A stretch of DNA of 64,000 nucleotides from Raphanus sativus (Eukaryota > Streptophyta > Magnoliopsida > Brassicales > Brassicaceae): assembly GCF_000801105.2 (NCBI RefSeq), contig NC_079516.1:50823265-50887264 (forward strand), in the 5' to 3' direction. Below are positions 38,032 through 49,690 of the stretch, piece by piece. The notes below the pieces were generated by a model. It did not search any database. It saw nothing but the letters and a program-made list of their open reading frames with translations, and had not been told where the DNA came from. The translations under genes were made by a program, and so were the position numbers. Position 1 is the first letter of the stretch; every line of letters begins with the position of its first letter.

Positions 38032-38709
38032 TTACATAACAGAGTTGCGTCTACGATGTATCGGAAAACAAGACGAACACCTAACAAGACCTTCCACACT
38101 GCAAACCATACAACTCACAAAACCAGTTTCCTCCGAGAAGATCTTGTGGCTACCATTACATCTCCCGCAAACAACGAACCTCCATCCTCTGCATAACTCA
38201 CAGTTCTCACTGAATCTTCCATCCGACGGTGGTAGCTCTCCGACCATCTTCCTCAGCTCGCCGATCTCATTCAACGTCTTGATCTCCTCCGCCCCTCCTA
38301 TGTATCTCCCGCCGATGAAAACCTTAGGCAACTCCACCTTCTCTGCCCCGAAAATGTCGTGCAACTCCTCCTGAAACCTCGAGTCCATCGTCAAGTCTCG
38401 CTCGTCTATAGGGATGCGGAGCCTGTGGAGGATGGCTCGGACGGCCCTGCACTCCTCGAATGTTTTGCGTACGATACGGAAGCTGGTGTAGTAGAGAACC
38501 ACGCCTCCGTCGTCGGTGGAGAAGAGAGGGGGAGTTCTTGAGGTGCAACGGTTGATCCTGAGGGTCTGTTGCTTGTGAAGGACTTGCGAGGGAGCGTCGT
38601 CGTAGAGAAGGTTGTGAATGCCTTTGAAAGATGAGCGTGACAATTTCGGCTTGTCCGACGAGACTTCATGACGCCTTCCTCTTCCTAGTTGGAGCCAGTT
38701 CCAGAACAT
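38032..38709 (-). CDS. Glutaredoxin-like Cys-rich protein with C-terminal four-CxxC region
   Basis: Single-exon protein of 225 residues. The glutaredoxin-fold domain (about 69-155) has VVLYYTSFRIVRKTFEEC where a CxxC would be, a cis-Pro segment ELPKVFI (127) and GGRYIGGAEEI. The C-terminal region has four CxxC pairs (170, 181, 200, 211), a probable DnaJ-like zinc site. This layout is the plant glutaredoxin/GRXCR1-like family. The missing CxxC is normal for the family and argues against classical thiol reductase activity. The true function is unknown. An upstream in-frame ATG at 38736 is possible; 38709 is preferred because relatives start with a short Met-Trp/Phe-rich N-terminus and its context has A at -3. 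I know of no counterpart at this place in Arabidopsis. Confidence 0.8.
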   Translation of the reverse strand: MFWNWLQLGRGRRHEVSSDKPKLSRSSFKGIHNLLYDDAPSQVLHKQQTLRINRCTSRTPPLFSTDDGGVVLYYTSFRIVRKTFEECRAVRAILHRLRIPIDERDLTMDSRFQEELHDIFGAEKVELPKVFIGGRYIGGAEEIKTLNEIGELRKMVGELPPSDGRFSENCELCRGWRFVVCGRCNGSHKIFSEETGFVSCMVCSVEGLVRCSSCFPIHRRRNSVM

Positions 38710-38914
38710 GATGGTAGTAAGGCAAATCAAATGCATGGAGAGAAAGTGAATGAATGAAGTGTTATTTATATATTGCTTATGTGAGTTATATTGAATTAGG
38801 TAAGGATTATAATATAGTTAGAATATATATTTTACCAAAATGGCTTGACACATTCCTAGTTTGTTTTCATACTAATTTGACTAACATTTTTGGTAATGAA
38901 TATTTTCAACATTA

Positions 38915-39062
38915 TTCAAAATTAATTTTTTTTCCAACAAACAATTCCATCAAAAATAAAACAAGAGTACATCGTCAATAAATAAATCTTCAAAATTAAT
39001 TCTTTTTCCAACAAACAATTCCATCAAGAATAAAACAAGAGTACATCGTCAATAAATAAATC
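38915..39062. repeat. 74-bp tandem duplication upstream of the glutaredoxin-like gene
   Basis: The unit starting TTCAAAATTAATT at 38915 repeats from 38989 with about two substitutions. It lies about 200-350 bp upstream of the start codon. Beyond it, 39063-40588 shows no gene. Confidence 0.9.
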
Positions 39063-40588
39063 TCCGAGATAATAAATTATTACATAAACAGATATATGCA
39101 CCATGTACTAAAAATGATACAACATAAAAAATGAATTTGACAATATTTTAAATGATAAAAGCTTTATTCGCTAGCCGATAACTAAATCTGTTATTTTCTT
39201 TTCTGTATTTGATATTTTCCTATAATGGTATTGTTGTCTGATAGATTTATTGTTGTTTGTATTCACCGAGTGAGTTTACCATTCTCTAAAGAAGTGCACC
39301 TGTAGTTTTGCGGTGAATTGAGTTATTTTCTTTTCAAAATTAATAATTTATTTTGTACAAAATTAGTATTTAGTATAATATCTTTCGTTGGTCATTTGTT
39401 TTTTTCGAGTAATAAAAATTTAATATTTACATTGAATCTAAACTTCATGTTAGGGGTAAACAACATTGTAGTGACATCTTTGTCTAATAAAAAAACTCGT
39501 CAAAGCCAGCGACACCACAACCAACAACTCATATAGTTCTTGTACTTAACAAGTTGGGGGTTAGAAACATTTTCATATCATATCTACACATCGAAAAAAG
39601 AACAACTAAATAAATGTTCCAATAGCATAAATCCTACTTATTTCATGTGAATCTATATGACTTCTTCTATTGGTAATACACATAAGTTTTTCATGTCTTA
39701 GGTTGCAACTTAATTGTTAAATTTGAGAATAAAATAATATAAAATGACTTATTTTATTAATTTCATAATTTTTTGTATTATTTAATTCGAATGGAATGAA
39801 ATACTCATTCCATCAATTTTAAGACCATTCTATATATTACCAAAACAAAAAAGACTTTCTTAAATATTTTTTTCCAATTTTGATTTGGAATACATGGAAA
39901 GAATATATTGTATGTTATATTCTACCTAATTTCATTTATTTTTATTCCATTAATTCTATTTCATGGTTATCATTTACAGTAACTTTGAATCTATCTGAAG
40001 CTGTAAACAAATCTTTCATTTCCATTCTCAGAAACTTTCATAGTTATAGTTGAAACACTGAACTGGTGAATATACTCGGATGGGTTAAATGAAAACATCT
40101 TCAGATCAAGCAGGTCAAAAGCTAGAACTTTTCAATATCTAATCAGTAAAAAAAGACAACCACAATTGAAGAAATGCTCCAATAGCCAAAGATCATGCGT
40201 TTACTTTAATTATGGAACTAATATAATTTCTTCTATACACATCAGATGGTAAGCTTTAACCTTACAATCTATCGGCCTCTGAAAACGGATCTCAGTCTTT
40301 ATGAGTTACATGAAACGCTAAACTAAACTATCTACTTTAGTTTCACCTTTGCTTACAGCATATGAAGCATCGGATTTAGGCCCACATTTATATCAATTTA
40401 AACTAACGCAAAAGTCATATGTTCTAATGCAAAAATAAATCAATCTTTATAAAATCGTCTTGAATGTAATGATTGACATGTAACCCCTCAACGGGTAACT
40501 CTTGGATGTTTTCTTTTAAAGCAAAATATACTCTCAGATTGGTTGGCAGAACAAATAGAAAGAAAATTAGTTGTAAAACAGGCAAATC

Positions 40589-42897
40589 CTACTCAATGAT
40601 TCCGGCGCCACCGTCGATATCAACGTCGCCCATCCCTGTGTCCTCTTCTTCTTCTCCACTTTCTTCATCGCCGCTAATTTCTTCATTGTCCATTCTCAGC
40701 TTCGCCATGTGTTCTGTCAGCAACTTATCATCTCGTTCACTCACCTGTCACAACATACATACAAAACATCAGAACTCAACAAAATAAAGAAGAGCTAGTT
40801 CTTGTGAACTAGCAGCAACATGGGATTGTTCAGAAGATAAACAGAAAGATACTCACAGCTCTAGGTGCCTCTTTAACGACGAGCTTGCCTTTGTGTTTCT
40901 CAATTGTCTCAGTGCAAGCTACTATAGCCTCGTCTAGAATTTTAATCCCTTGGTCCTGTTAGTTATTGTTATAAAGACTGAAATGATTAGGAGAAGTAAG
41001 ACAAAAACATAGCATTACACATACTTGTTGAATTTCAAGATGGAAGATTGGCTAACCTTGTCAAGTGTGTGAGTAGTAAGGACATACAGAGGTGGAGCAA
41101 CCAGTTTAATCTTAACAGGACAAGCATCGTTTCCAGCAGCTTCAGCCTTTCTCATGGCCTCCTGAAATAGCATGTATGTACGTGTGAGAAAACCAAAATG
41201 AGATCATTGATATGTTTTGTAAATGATCCAATACGGGTTTTACAGACCTTGATGTGAACAACTCCGTCAAACTGAAAACATTTCAACTCGATATCAGCAC
41301 GGATTTTCATTGGTTGTGGAGTCATTCTCCTCCTAATGTTCTTCACAAGTGCTTCTTTCACTTCTTCCGTAACAGCAGGTACAACTTTAGTCACCTACAA
41401 ACAGAAACCTCCAAAGATTAGCACCCAAAAAAGTTTGTAAACCAAACAACTAAAACGAAACAAAAGAACCAAACTTTACCTCCTGCCCATCAGAACCAAC
41501 TTCTTTGATCTCACGGGTGAGTGAACCCAACACAGAATCAGGATCAGTAACCAAGACCTTGAAGGCCTGAACAAAACAAAAAAAAACAAACAAACAAACT
41601 TGAGTAACAAATATCTACAGGAATACAAAGGAGCTCTATTCACAAAGTCTTACCTCAAAAGCATGACCATACTTTCGGTACAAAGGCCAACCAATGTTCA
41701 CATACAAGTCCTGCCCAAGCCAAACTCAAATCAATGAATAGGATACTCAAAAATAACATCAGTAAACAAACATATATGTAGATGAAAAGATCTAATCACT
41801 ACAAAAATATATAATAGTCTCAATCCTCAGAATCACCACACAAAGGTAGCTACTTTACACTACATAACAGTTACAACTCTCAACATCCAAACAAAAGTAG
41901 CTACTTTACACTACATAACAGTTTCTAACCTCGGTATCACTTAACTCCACAAAGGTAGCTCCTTTACACTATATAACAGTCTCAAGCCTCAGTATCACTC
42001 AACCCCACAAAGGTAGCTCTTCTACACTATATAACAGTTGCAAGCCTCAGTATCACTCACCCCCACAAAGGTAGCTCTTTTACGCTATATAACAGTTGCA
42101 AGCCTCAGTATCACTCACCCCCACAAAGGTAGCTCATTTACACTATATAACAGTCTCAAGCCCACAAAGGTAGCTACTTTACACTATATAACAGTCTCAG
42201 GCCTCAGTATCACTCACACCCACAAAGGTAGCTCCTTTACACTAAATAACATTCTCAAGGTAGCTACTTTACACTATATAACAGTTTCAAGCCTCAGCAT
42301 CACTCAACCCACAAAGGTAGCTCCTTTACTCTATATAACAGAGTCACGCCTCAGCATAACTCACCACACAAAGGTAGCTCCTTTACAGTATATAACAGTC
42401 TCAAGCCCACAGAGGTAGCTACTTTACTACATAACAGTTACAAACCTCAGCATCACCACACAAAGCTAGCTACCATAATTTTCATAATCAATACCATTAA
42501 AGGTTCGATTTTTATTTACCTCCAAATCGAGAGAAAGGGTCTCAGCAACGTGACGCATGATAGAATGAACGAGCTTGCTCTTGTTGTACCTCTCTTCACA
42601 AGTCTGAATATCCTCCTCGCTAACCCTTCGTTTGCTCAGATCAATGTACCCCCTCTCCTTGTCCACACGCAGGACCATGACGGGCTCGATCTTCCCGACC
42701 TTGATCAGGCTGCTGACGCTCCGGATCCGACGGCGGGAGAGCTCCGAAAAGAGGATCATCCCTTCCGTGTTGTTGTACTCGAGGAGCGACACGTAGGCTC
42801 CCATGTCGGCGATGCTTTTGACCTGGATCATCACCGCCATGTCTACTTCCGGGTACTTGGCTTCGTACATCCGGCACTCTAGATTCGGCGTCGCCAT
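40589..42897 (-). CDS. Translation initiation factor eIF2 subunit alpha, seven exons
   Basis: Exons 42897..42520, 41710..41654, 41566..41480, 41394..41248, 41161..41057, 40955..40857 and 40744..40589 join to 342 residues. The protein is the regulatory subunit of the eIF2-GTP-Met-tRNAi ternary complex in the cytosol. It has an N-terminal S1 RNA-binding fold (about 15-92, with VSLLEYNN and [13 protein letters not shown]), a helical domain, the conserved [17 protein letters not shown] segment, and an acidic tail ending GGAGIIE. The phosphorylation loop [10 protein letters not shown] is intact, with Ser54 here equivalent to mammalian Ser51, the GCN2 target. Length matches the Arabidopsis orthologue (At2g40290, about 344). 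Most exon junctions fall between codons. Intron 1 (42519-41711) is expanded by a minisatellite. Confidence 0.96.
41845..42480. repeat. Minisatellite of about 12 units in eIF2-alpha intron 1
   Basis: Units of about 58 bp (some shortened to about 36-41 bp) start ACAAAGGTAGCTCCTTTACA, continue CTATATAACAGTCTCAAGCC, then TCAGTATCACTCACCCCC. Starts are near 41850, 41892, 41950, 42007, 42065, 42123, 42164, 42222, 42257, 42311, 42368, 42409 and 42460. The array fills most of the intron. The apparent open frame on plus through it is repeat-derived. Confidence 0.9.
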
Positions 42898-42965
42898 GGT
42901 TTGGGAGATTGTGATGGAAAGCTGATGGTGAGGCGAGGTGGATTGGATTGGACGGCGGAGAGATT

Positions 42966-43120
42966 TTAGGGTTTTAAAGCGACGGAGTAGCCTGGCAGAT
43001 TCTTTGGGATAATAGTACAGGGAACAGAGACGAGGAAGAAAAAATATAAAACGGATTTTTTCCGAGGCCAGACGGCGTCGTTTGAAGAATTAGGGGAATT
43101 AATTAGGTTTTAATTGGGCT
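42966..43120 (-). promoter_or_regulatory. eIF2-alpha promoter: telo-box and site II motif
   Basis: On the coding strand a telo-box AAACCCTAA (42966-42974) lies about 70 bp upstream of the ATG. A TGGGCT site II motif occurs at 43115-43120 on plus, with GGCCCG close by. The same pairing occurs at the eL41 gene in this window, consistent with coordinated regulation of translation genes. Function is inferred. Confidence 0.55.
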
Positions 43121-43423
43121 AAAAGTTCCACGGCCCGTATTGTTAAGTTTGGATCAGACTTTTGTTTGGTTTATCAATAGGCAAGCAGATTTTCGGTTTT
43201 TTTTTTAAACATAATTGAGATATAATTTTGAAAAGTTGAGAATTTTAAATGGATTTCAGTTTGGTTGAATAATGAAGAAATCAGTAAGAACTGGTAAAAA
43301 TTTAGATTTATTTCTGTTATAGTCTGGTTTGTGTTTGTTTGGATAATTTTCAATAATTTATATAACTATTAAATTATTTGAAATTTTTAAATATTTCTAG
43401 GACAGTAAAAGAAATTTGATGTT

Positions 43424-44471
43424 TTTTTTTCCGTCAGATAATATTAATTCGAAAGAGGAATACATGGTTTGATACATAAGCTAATTCACAGCAACAAGAG
43501 CCCATGGACAGGCAACTAAATCCCACACATGGGAGGCTTTAGACACACCAATACAACTCCACAACTAACTTAAGAAAAAATCAATAGCACTTACAATGAA
43601 CCTAGCACACCAAACTTGCAGCAAACCAACAACTCAAGATGCTTATGAACGAGAGTTATCGTTTTCGCTCATGACAACGGCACACCGAACGATAACCTCA
43701 ACCTCTAACGGCACCACACTGAGAGCACTCCTCTCCTCACTAACGAACCCAGACTTTATAACCCGGCAAGATCGAACCATTCTAGGGTCACACTTCTTCC
43801 GGATACGGCAGCGACGCACTCTATGCGACCACACTACACCTAGATAAAAGCCTTCCACACAACACTCCATTCTCATAAGAACTGGAGAAAACGAGGTCAA
43901 TCCCACCAAAACAAATCGATGGAAAAGCATTCACAATAGCATTACTCGAAATAAAATTACAAGTTTGGGAACCATTGACCATTGATAGAGCCACAGTTTT
44001 CCAATTAGATGAGGATAAAACACCAAGACTAATCCACTAAACCAAACTCCACGAAATAAAGGAAATGATTTAGATAAGGAAAACTTGAAAAGAACCCGCA
44101 AAACGATGAAGGGTTAGAGCTAGATCTGGATCGAACATGTGTAGCCAAAACCAAGCCACAGCCATAACTGCATATACCACCTTCAGAAACGACATCAGCA
44201 TACAATGGACCCATGGAAAGAGCAACAAACCACTCCAAGCCGCAGGTTCTCAAGCTCCCCAACCACCAAATCTTCACCAAAGTAGAAAACGAAAAAATGC
44301 AGAACAAAGACAAAGAGAATCAACGACAGATCTGACCGACGGTGGCGCTAACGGAGCCGCCACGCGCCGGTCACCGGAGCTGCTACTGGTTTTGAAGGTG
44401 AAGGAGGCGGAGAGAAACTATCGCAAGGAGAGAGAAAACTTGTATATAATTAGTGCAACTCACGACTTTTA
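43424..44471 (-). mobile_element. Retroposon, 1.05 kb, with 17-bp target duplication
   Basis: A perfect duplication AAAAGAAATTTGATGTT flanks the element (43407-43423 and 44472-44488). The T-run at 43424-43430 is the poly(A) tail of a minus-strand transcript. The 5' side (44471 downward) begins with pyrimidine-rich and then GC-rich sequence with CTCCGGTGACCGGCG, similar in style to the retroposon at 14275. Frames inside lack a known domain. A nonautonomous LINE-mobilised element is the best description. It sits about 0.5 kb upstream of eIF2-alpha. Confidence 0.8.
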
Positions 44472-44665
44472 AAAAGAAATTTGATGTTAGACCATAAAAG
44501 CATTTTATTGGAAAAATATATATTTAATTTTGGGTATTTTTAATATTATGAAAAGATTATATCAATTTTTTTATATTTAGGTGTACGAATTTTATGATTG
44601 AGATATACTACTATTAAGTACTACAATTTGTTTTGTGACAAATTACTATAATGATAACAGGAACA

Positions 44666-46258
44666 TCCCTATATACTAAAGCGCAAATCGTCTGATAAAT
44701 CAGAGACTGCCATGTGGAAAATATTAGAAAATAGTTAAAAACAATTGACATGTGGCAAGCAAAATTATTTTTGATCAAACAAACTTATTTTTAAAAAATA
44801 TTTTCGATCAGTTTTTCAAAAAAAAAATCCAAATATCTACGTTCCTGAATTTTCTCCCATTATCACACCACGTTCAATGATATGATCACAATTTAAAACT
44901 GTTTTTGATCTCTTAAAAATCTCGATTTTTCTTCTTCTCCCATTTTTTTTTTGAGCAACCTTCTTCTCCCATCATGCTTCATATTTTTTTTTCTCTCTAT
45001 TCAAATCTTCTATTGATGCAAAAAGACTCCACAAAAATAATAATCTCTTAATTATTTATTAAAACTGAAGTACAAATTAAAACTAACCCTTAAACTTGCA
45101 CAATATTTACAGTTCTATGCCACTGAATTAATTAATAAATCTAATGTTAATATTTATTATATTTTCCTTATTTAATTAAAATTAAAACTACTATTTCCTA
45201 TAATCTAGGTAACCAATAAATTTACAATATCTTGATACTCTATGCAATCAATTAAATATAAATTTTCGTTAACACAACCATTAACAAACAACCATTCACA
45301 AATAATATAAATTTGTAAGTATATTATTTTATTTATATTTCATATAACTAATCCCAATGAAAATTGAATATGTTAAATGCTGAAGAATATAAATTAAGTA
45401 TATAGCACCAAATTTTAAATAGTATATATAACATTTTTATGATGCATTTAAATTTTGGTCCATGAAAAAATATATAAAGTATATTTGTGCGGTTGGGCAT
45501 GTCATATTTTAAAAATCTTAATGAAACGGTTGACGATTCAAAACTAAAATAAATTTATTCAATATAAATTATAAAATATTGTATTTAAATTTTTCATATT
45601 AAAAATGTTTAATAAATTTAAATTATAAAATACATACTAACATTTATATAAAAATCAATATTTATTTATAAATATGTGAAAAAACACACGACTTTTAAAC
45701 AAAACGCCTCAATACCACTAAAATAGTAGTTTTACTCTTTTTAATTATTCAGTTAAATATAATAATATGCAGCTAGCAATATGGTCTTTCGGATATTCGT
45801 TCAAGTATGAATCATTTTTTCAGATATTATATTTTTGAGTTTTTTAAATTAGGTTTCGTTCGAGTATTATAAATTTTTTGGTGATTTTTGAATTGGATCT
45901 TTCTAGTCCAAGTGAATTCAATTATGATGTATTGGAACTTAACAATATCCAAATAACTAATATATGTAAAATTTCAAATATTTTTACCAAAAATAATTAT
46001 ATTACCCAATTCGATTCAGATATTTTTTATTTAAACTAAAATAACCTAAAAATTATTAAATGACCAAAAGTAATCATATTATCCGTTTTGGTTTGAATTC
46101 GATTATGATGTATAAGAACCTAAAATATTCAAATTCCCAATATACATTCAGTTATATAATAACACATCTAAAATATATGATATCAATTATAAAAAACAAA
46201 TATCAGTTTTAAAAAAATCAAAATTAAAACCCGCACGGATGTGCGGGTTAAGCTCTAG
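44666..46258 (+). mobile_element. Helitron(s), 1.6 kb, plus orientation
   Basis: The left end TCCCTATATACTAAAGCGCAA (44666) resembles a Helitron 5' end. The right end has the hairpin ACCCGCAC/GTGCGGGT (46229-46248) followed by TAAGCTCTAG at 46249-46258 and host T. A second 5'-like start (TTATTAAAACTGAAGTACAA) occurs near 45057-45077, so two elements may be nested or one may be chimeric. No replicase frame. Confidence 0.65.
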
Positions 46259-46445
46259 TTTTATAACAAAGCACAAGATCAATTGAAAGATACAAAAGTT
46301 ACGCTGCTTATTCGTAAGAAGTACATAGTTGAGGGGGTACAATTGAAATCTCGTTTTGATTGAATCAACGACGGATGTAAATCGAAGAAGAGCGACCAGG
46401 ACTGCAACCGTGACGAGCACTCGTCTCTTCTCCTCCGTACCGGAC

Positions 46446-48965
46446 ATGGCTGAGACGCTCTGGATCCCGAGGCTTCTTCTCATCACTCTCGTCGTCCTCA
46501 TCCCCTTCCGAGTTCACTCTCAGTGCGAGTTCAGATTTAGTCGACGCAACAAGGTCTTTGATTTCAATTTAGCATCTTCGATTAAGAATCACCCTCACGG
46601 TGCTCTCAGCGAAGATGGGTACTTTCTCTTTTCCCGTTTCGTAATATCCTCATTCAGTTTCAGCTCCATCTCGTGTACATGTAGATGAGTAGAAAGTTAC
46701 AATCAAGTGTTGTACTTTCTCTTCCTTGTGTGTTTGCTTTCTACTAAAACGCAAGTTTAATTGGATGATGATGATAGGTTTTATAGAGTGGAAGCGAACA
46801 GTACCGTGCTATGGTTTCAGGTTGTCTTCTTCATCAGGTTTACACTTTGGTTTCTGCATCATTTACTTACTACAAGGGAAATGAATAGATAGGTTTAACG
46901 GAACTGTTGAAGAAGAAGGAGACACGATCTTGTTTAGGAAAGTCCGTGACTTTAGGTCGTTGCTATACTGAACTTTGTGTGTTTACACTAGAGACCAGTG
47001 TGATTTATGGTTGTTACCTTTGTTCTTGTGGTGTGGAGCAGCTTTGTGACATGCTTATTTTCAATCATGATTCTCCTCGATGTGTTGGTTGCCAAGTAAG
47101 TTTTTTGGTCACTTCCCGTTGTTTTGATCGATCTTTCAACAAGGAAGAAAGAGAGAGAGATAGTTTGAAAATCTCAATCAGTCTCTACGACTTTCCTTTT
47201 TTCCTCACTTAGGATTGTGGAGGTCCGTCACACTGTGGAACATCGTGTAGTGCACTCCTCTCAGAAAATGTAAGAGGTAAAAAAAAAAAAAACTACAGCA
47301 TGTGATTCTAATGAATATCTTATGAGGCTCTGAGTAGAAAAATTTGATAAGGTGTAAGATATTTCATACAATGCGATTCTTTTTTGATTTTCTGCTCTAT
47401 CATTTTGCAGGATATGACGTATGCAGTTCCCTTGGGCATCCCTCAAGCTCAAAAGTTGATATTATTGGTAAGATTTAATATTATGTTTTGTGTCAACATA
47501 TATAAGAGTTGAGACGAAGCTTTTTATTGTTTTTTTTCTCCCAACATTTTTTCATGCAAAACAATAATGTGGCAATACTGTCTCAGAGTTTTTTTTTTTT
47601 TTTTTTTTTTGAATTAACAGAGATTTTTGTTTCGATTAACTGTAGATAAAGAAGATCCTGGCAAAGGCGTCATTGTTAAGATGTTAGGTGGAAGTGGTAA
47701 CCCAAATTGCTCACTTTCCGTTTCTGTTATCTGCCAGAAATATAAAGTTGACGTAAGGATTTGTATTAGTAAAAGTCAAATTGATTCTAGCAGTTTAAAT
47801 TCCTCAATTCACCCTTTTTCTATTTCTCAGGGACCACTCACTCTAACGAAATCTGGTGTCTGTCATTATGTGAGTGTCCAGTAACTCATGTATTTGCTCT
47901 TTTTTACTATAGCTTAAATAAGCATATCTCATAAGAAATTAGGATAAAAGCTTCAAAGCTCTCTTACTTCATTGAGAGCAGGAAACTAATGGAACTTCTA
48001 TTGTCTCCTTAAAATGCTGAATTCTTCTATTCCCTGAAATCTTGAGTTTTATTACGATCTCTATATCTTTATTTGTAAGAAGTGTGGACTCTGGCTAGTT
48101 ATGGAAATGCTGATTTTATGGTATTGTTGTAGCCACTGGAAAGACATATGAAATGAGTAAGAGAGCATTCGAAGCTTAATCTGCATTGTCAGAGAGAGTG
48201 AATTGTAGAATTATGTAGGAGTCAAAACAAATATTGTTGAAGAAAGTAATGGCATGACAAGTAGTTAACTTAAGACCTTGATTTCTGTTTTGGCAAGTCA
48301 TTGACTTATCTTTTCACACTAGAGTTGTTTAAGTATGAAACTGAAGATATTATCTTGTTTCTCTCATTCATGTTGGGATCTTGTTTCACTGGCAGGCTAC
48401 GGAGATGCGACATCCTTCTGGTTGTGCAGTAGCTATATCTGGCCATGGTAGTGGATGGGGCTGGTTTGGTACCTTACTAATCATGTGAGCACATCATTTT
48501 TTTCTGGCGTGGCTATTGGAATATGTTTAGGTATTATAAGAATTTGATGTAATTGTTCTGTTCTTTTTTTTTCAGCATCTTATGTTTATTTGGAGCTTAT
48601 CTGCTGGGTGGTTCCTTATATCGGTATTTCTCCCTTGGAATTCGTGGCATAGAAGTATGGTTTTCACTAACTTCCTTACATATGTCACTTTTTTTTCTTC
48701 TCATATACTGATTCTATCAAAACTGAAATGTACATACAGGTAATCCCAAATTCTGATTTCTGGGTCACTGTACCTCACAGAATACAGGTATCGTTCTGTG
48801 TTTCTATATACTCTCTACTTGTTGTATTTTAAATCTAAGAATTTACAATGCAATAGGTTTACTGTGTTTCTCATCGTCGTGCAGAGCTGTTTTGGTTCAC
48901 TATTTCAGAGATTTGGGGGTTCAAGTCATGGCCACCAACAAGCCTCCTATTCGCGGGTCAACTAG
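46446..48965 (+). CDS. ATG27-like type I membrane protein, eleven exons
   Basis: Exons 46446..46618, 46778..46820, 47042..47095, 47213..47276, 47411..47467, 47646..47752, 47831..47869, 48396..48484, 48576..48654, 48740..48787 and 48885..48965 join in frame to 277 residues. A signal peptide (about 1-25), a Cys-rich lumenal domain (about 26-190, with CVGC, CGGPSHCGTSC), one transmembrane helix (about 203-222) and a short cytosolic tail fit the ATG27/mannose-6-phosphate-receptor-like family. Members cycle between Golgi, endosomes and autophagosome precursors in yeast. The tail ends SYSRVN, and YSRV fits the Yxx-hydrophobic sorting motif. It corresponds to Arabidopsis At2g40316, annotated as autophagy-like. 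An in-frame upstream ATG at 46356 was rejected because it would bury the signal peptide. Confidence 0.85.
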
Positions 48966-49162
48966 TGAGCAGTCACCTGAGTCCTCTATGACACAACAAA
49001 TCTTCGAAGTTGTTTGCATTGGATCTCTTAAGAAACAGAAGAATCTTTGTTTGTTTGTTTTGATATGCTAACTGATCAAATGGTAAATTTTTTTTTGTTA
49101 ACTAACGATCACCTTTCCTACTTTATTTGTTGAAAACCGGTCCAAACCAAAACCAACTGAGG

Positions 49163-49168
49163 TCGTGA

Positions 49169-49199
<31 letters not shown>
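49163..49199 (+). mobile_element. Minute poly(A) retroinsertion with 18-bp target duplication
   Basis: Seven bases (TCGTGAC) followed by a run of about 30 A are bounded by the direct repeat AACCAAAACCAACTGAGG (49145-49162 and 49200-49217). This is the footprint of a target-primed retrotransposition that copied little more than the tail. Confidence 0.75.
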
Positions 49200-49203
<4 letters not shown>

Positions 49204-49690
49204 AAAACCAACTGAGGAGAAGAAACTTTTTTCTTTTTGCGTACAACCAGCGATCTTAAGAAAGTCTCAGGACGGACATCGATAACCGTCGATTTAAACC
49301 GGTTAACATTTTAAGATAAAAGCCGGTTAACATTTTAAGACAAAACCATCGATATAACCATATCATTTTTACACTAGACCACTAGCCTTGCCTTGCTTGT
49401 CTTCTTACAGTAACATTTCTTTTGCTTCTTCTTCATATCTCCGCTTACAAACCCAGCGATTAAGCACTTTTATACCTCATCTACTCTGTTTTCAGTGGAT
49501 GCATCCCAAACGAGGTAGCGCCTCATCTTTTTTCTACTTACTACACTACTGATTCTATTCTCTCTAACAAAGGGTTTATTGATTCAAAGTTTCCTCCTTT
49601 GGTTACTTTGCTGTTACATTTTTCATGCTTTACTTGAATAAAGCTTTCAGCTTTTTAGCTTTTTAGTGTGCAGAGAGAGAGAGAGAGAAG

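Noticed and set aside
42038..42418. 126-codon open frame on plus
   Set aside because: It runs through the intronic minisatellite of eIF2-alpha and only reflects the repeat period.
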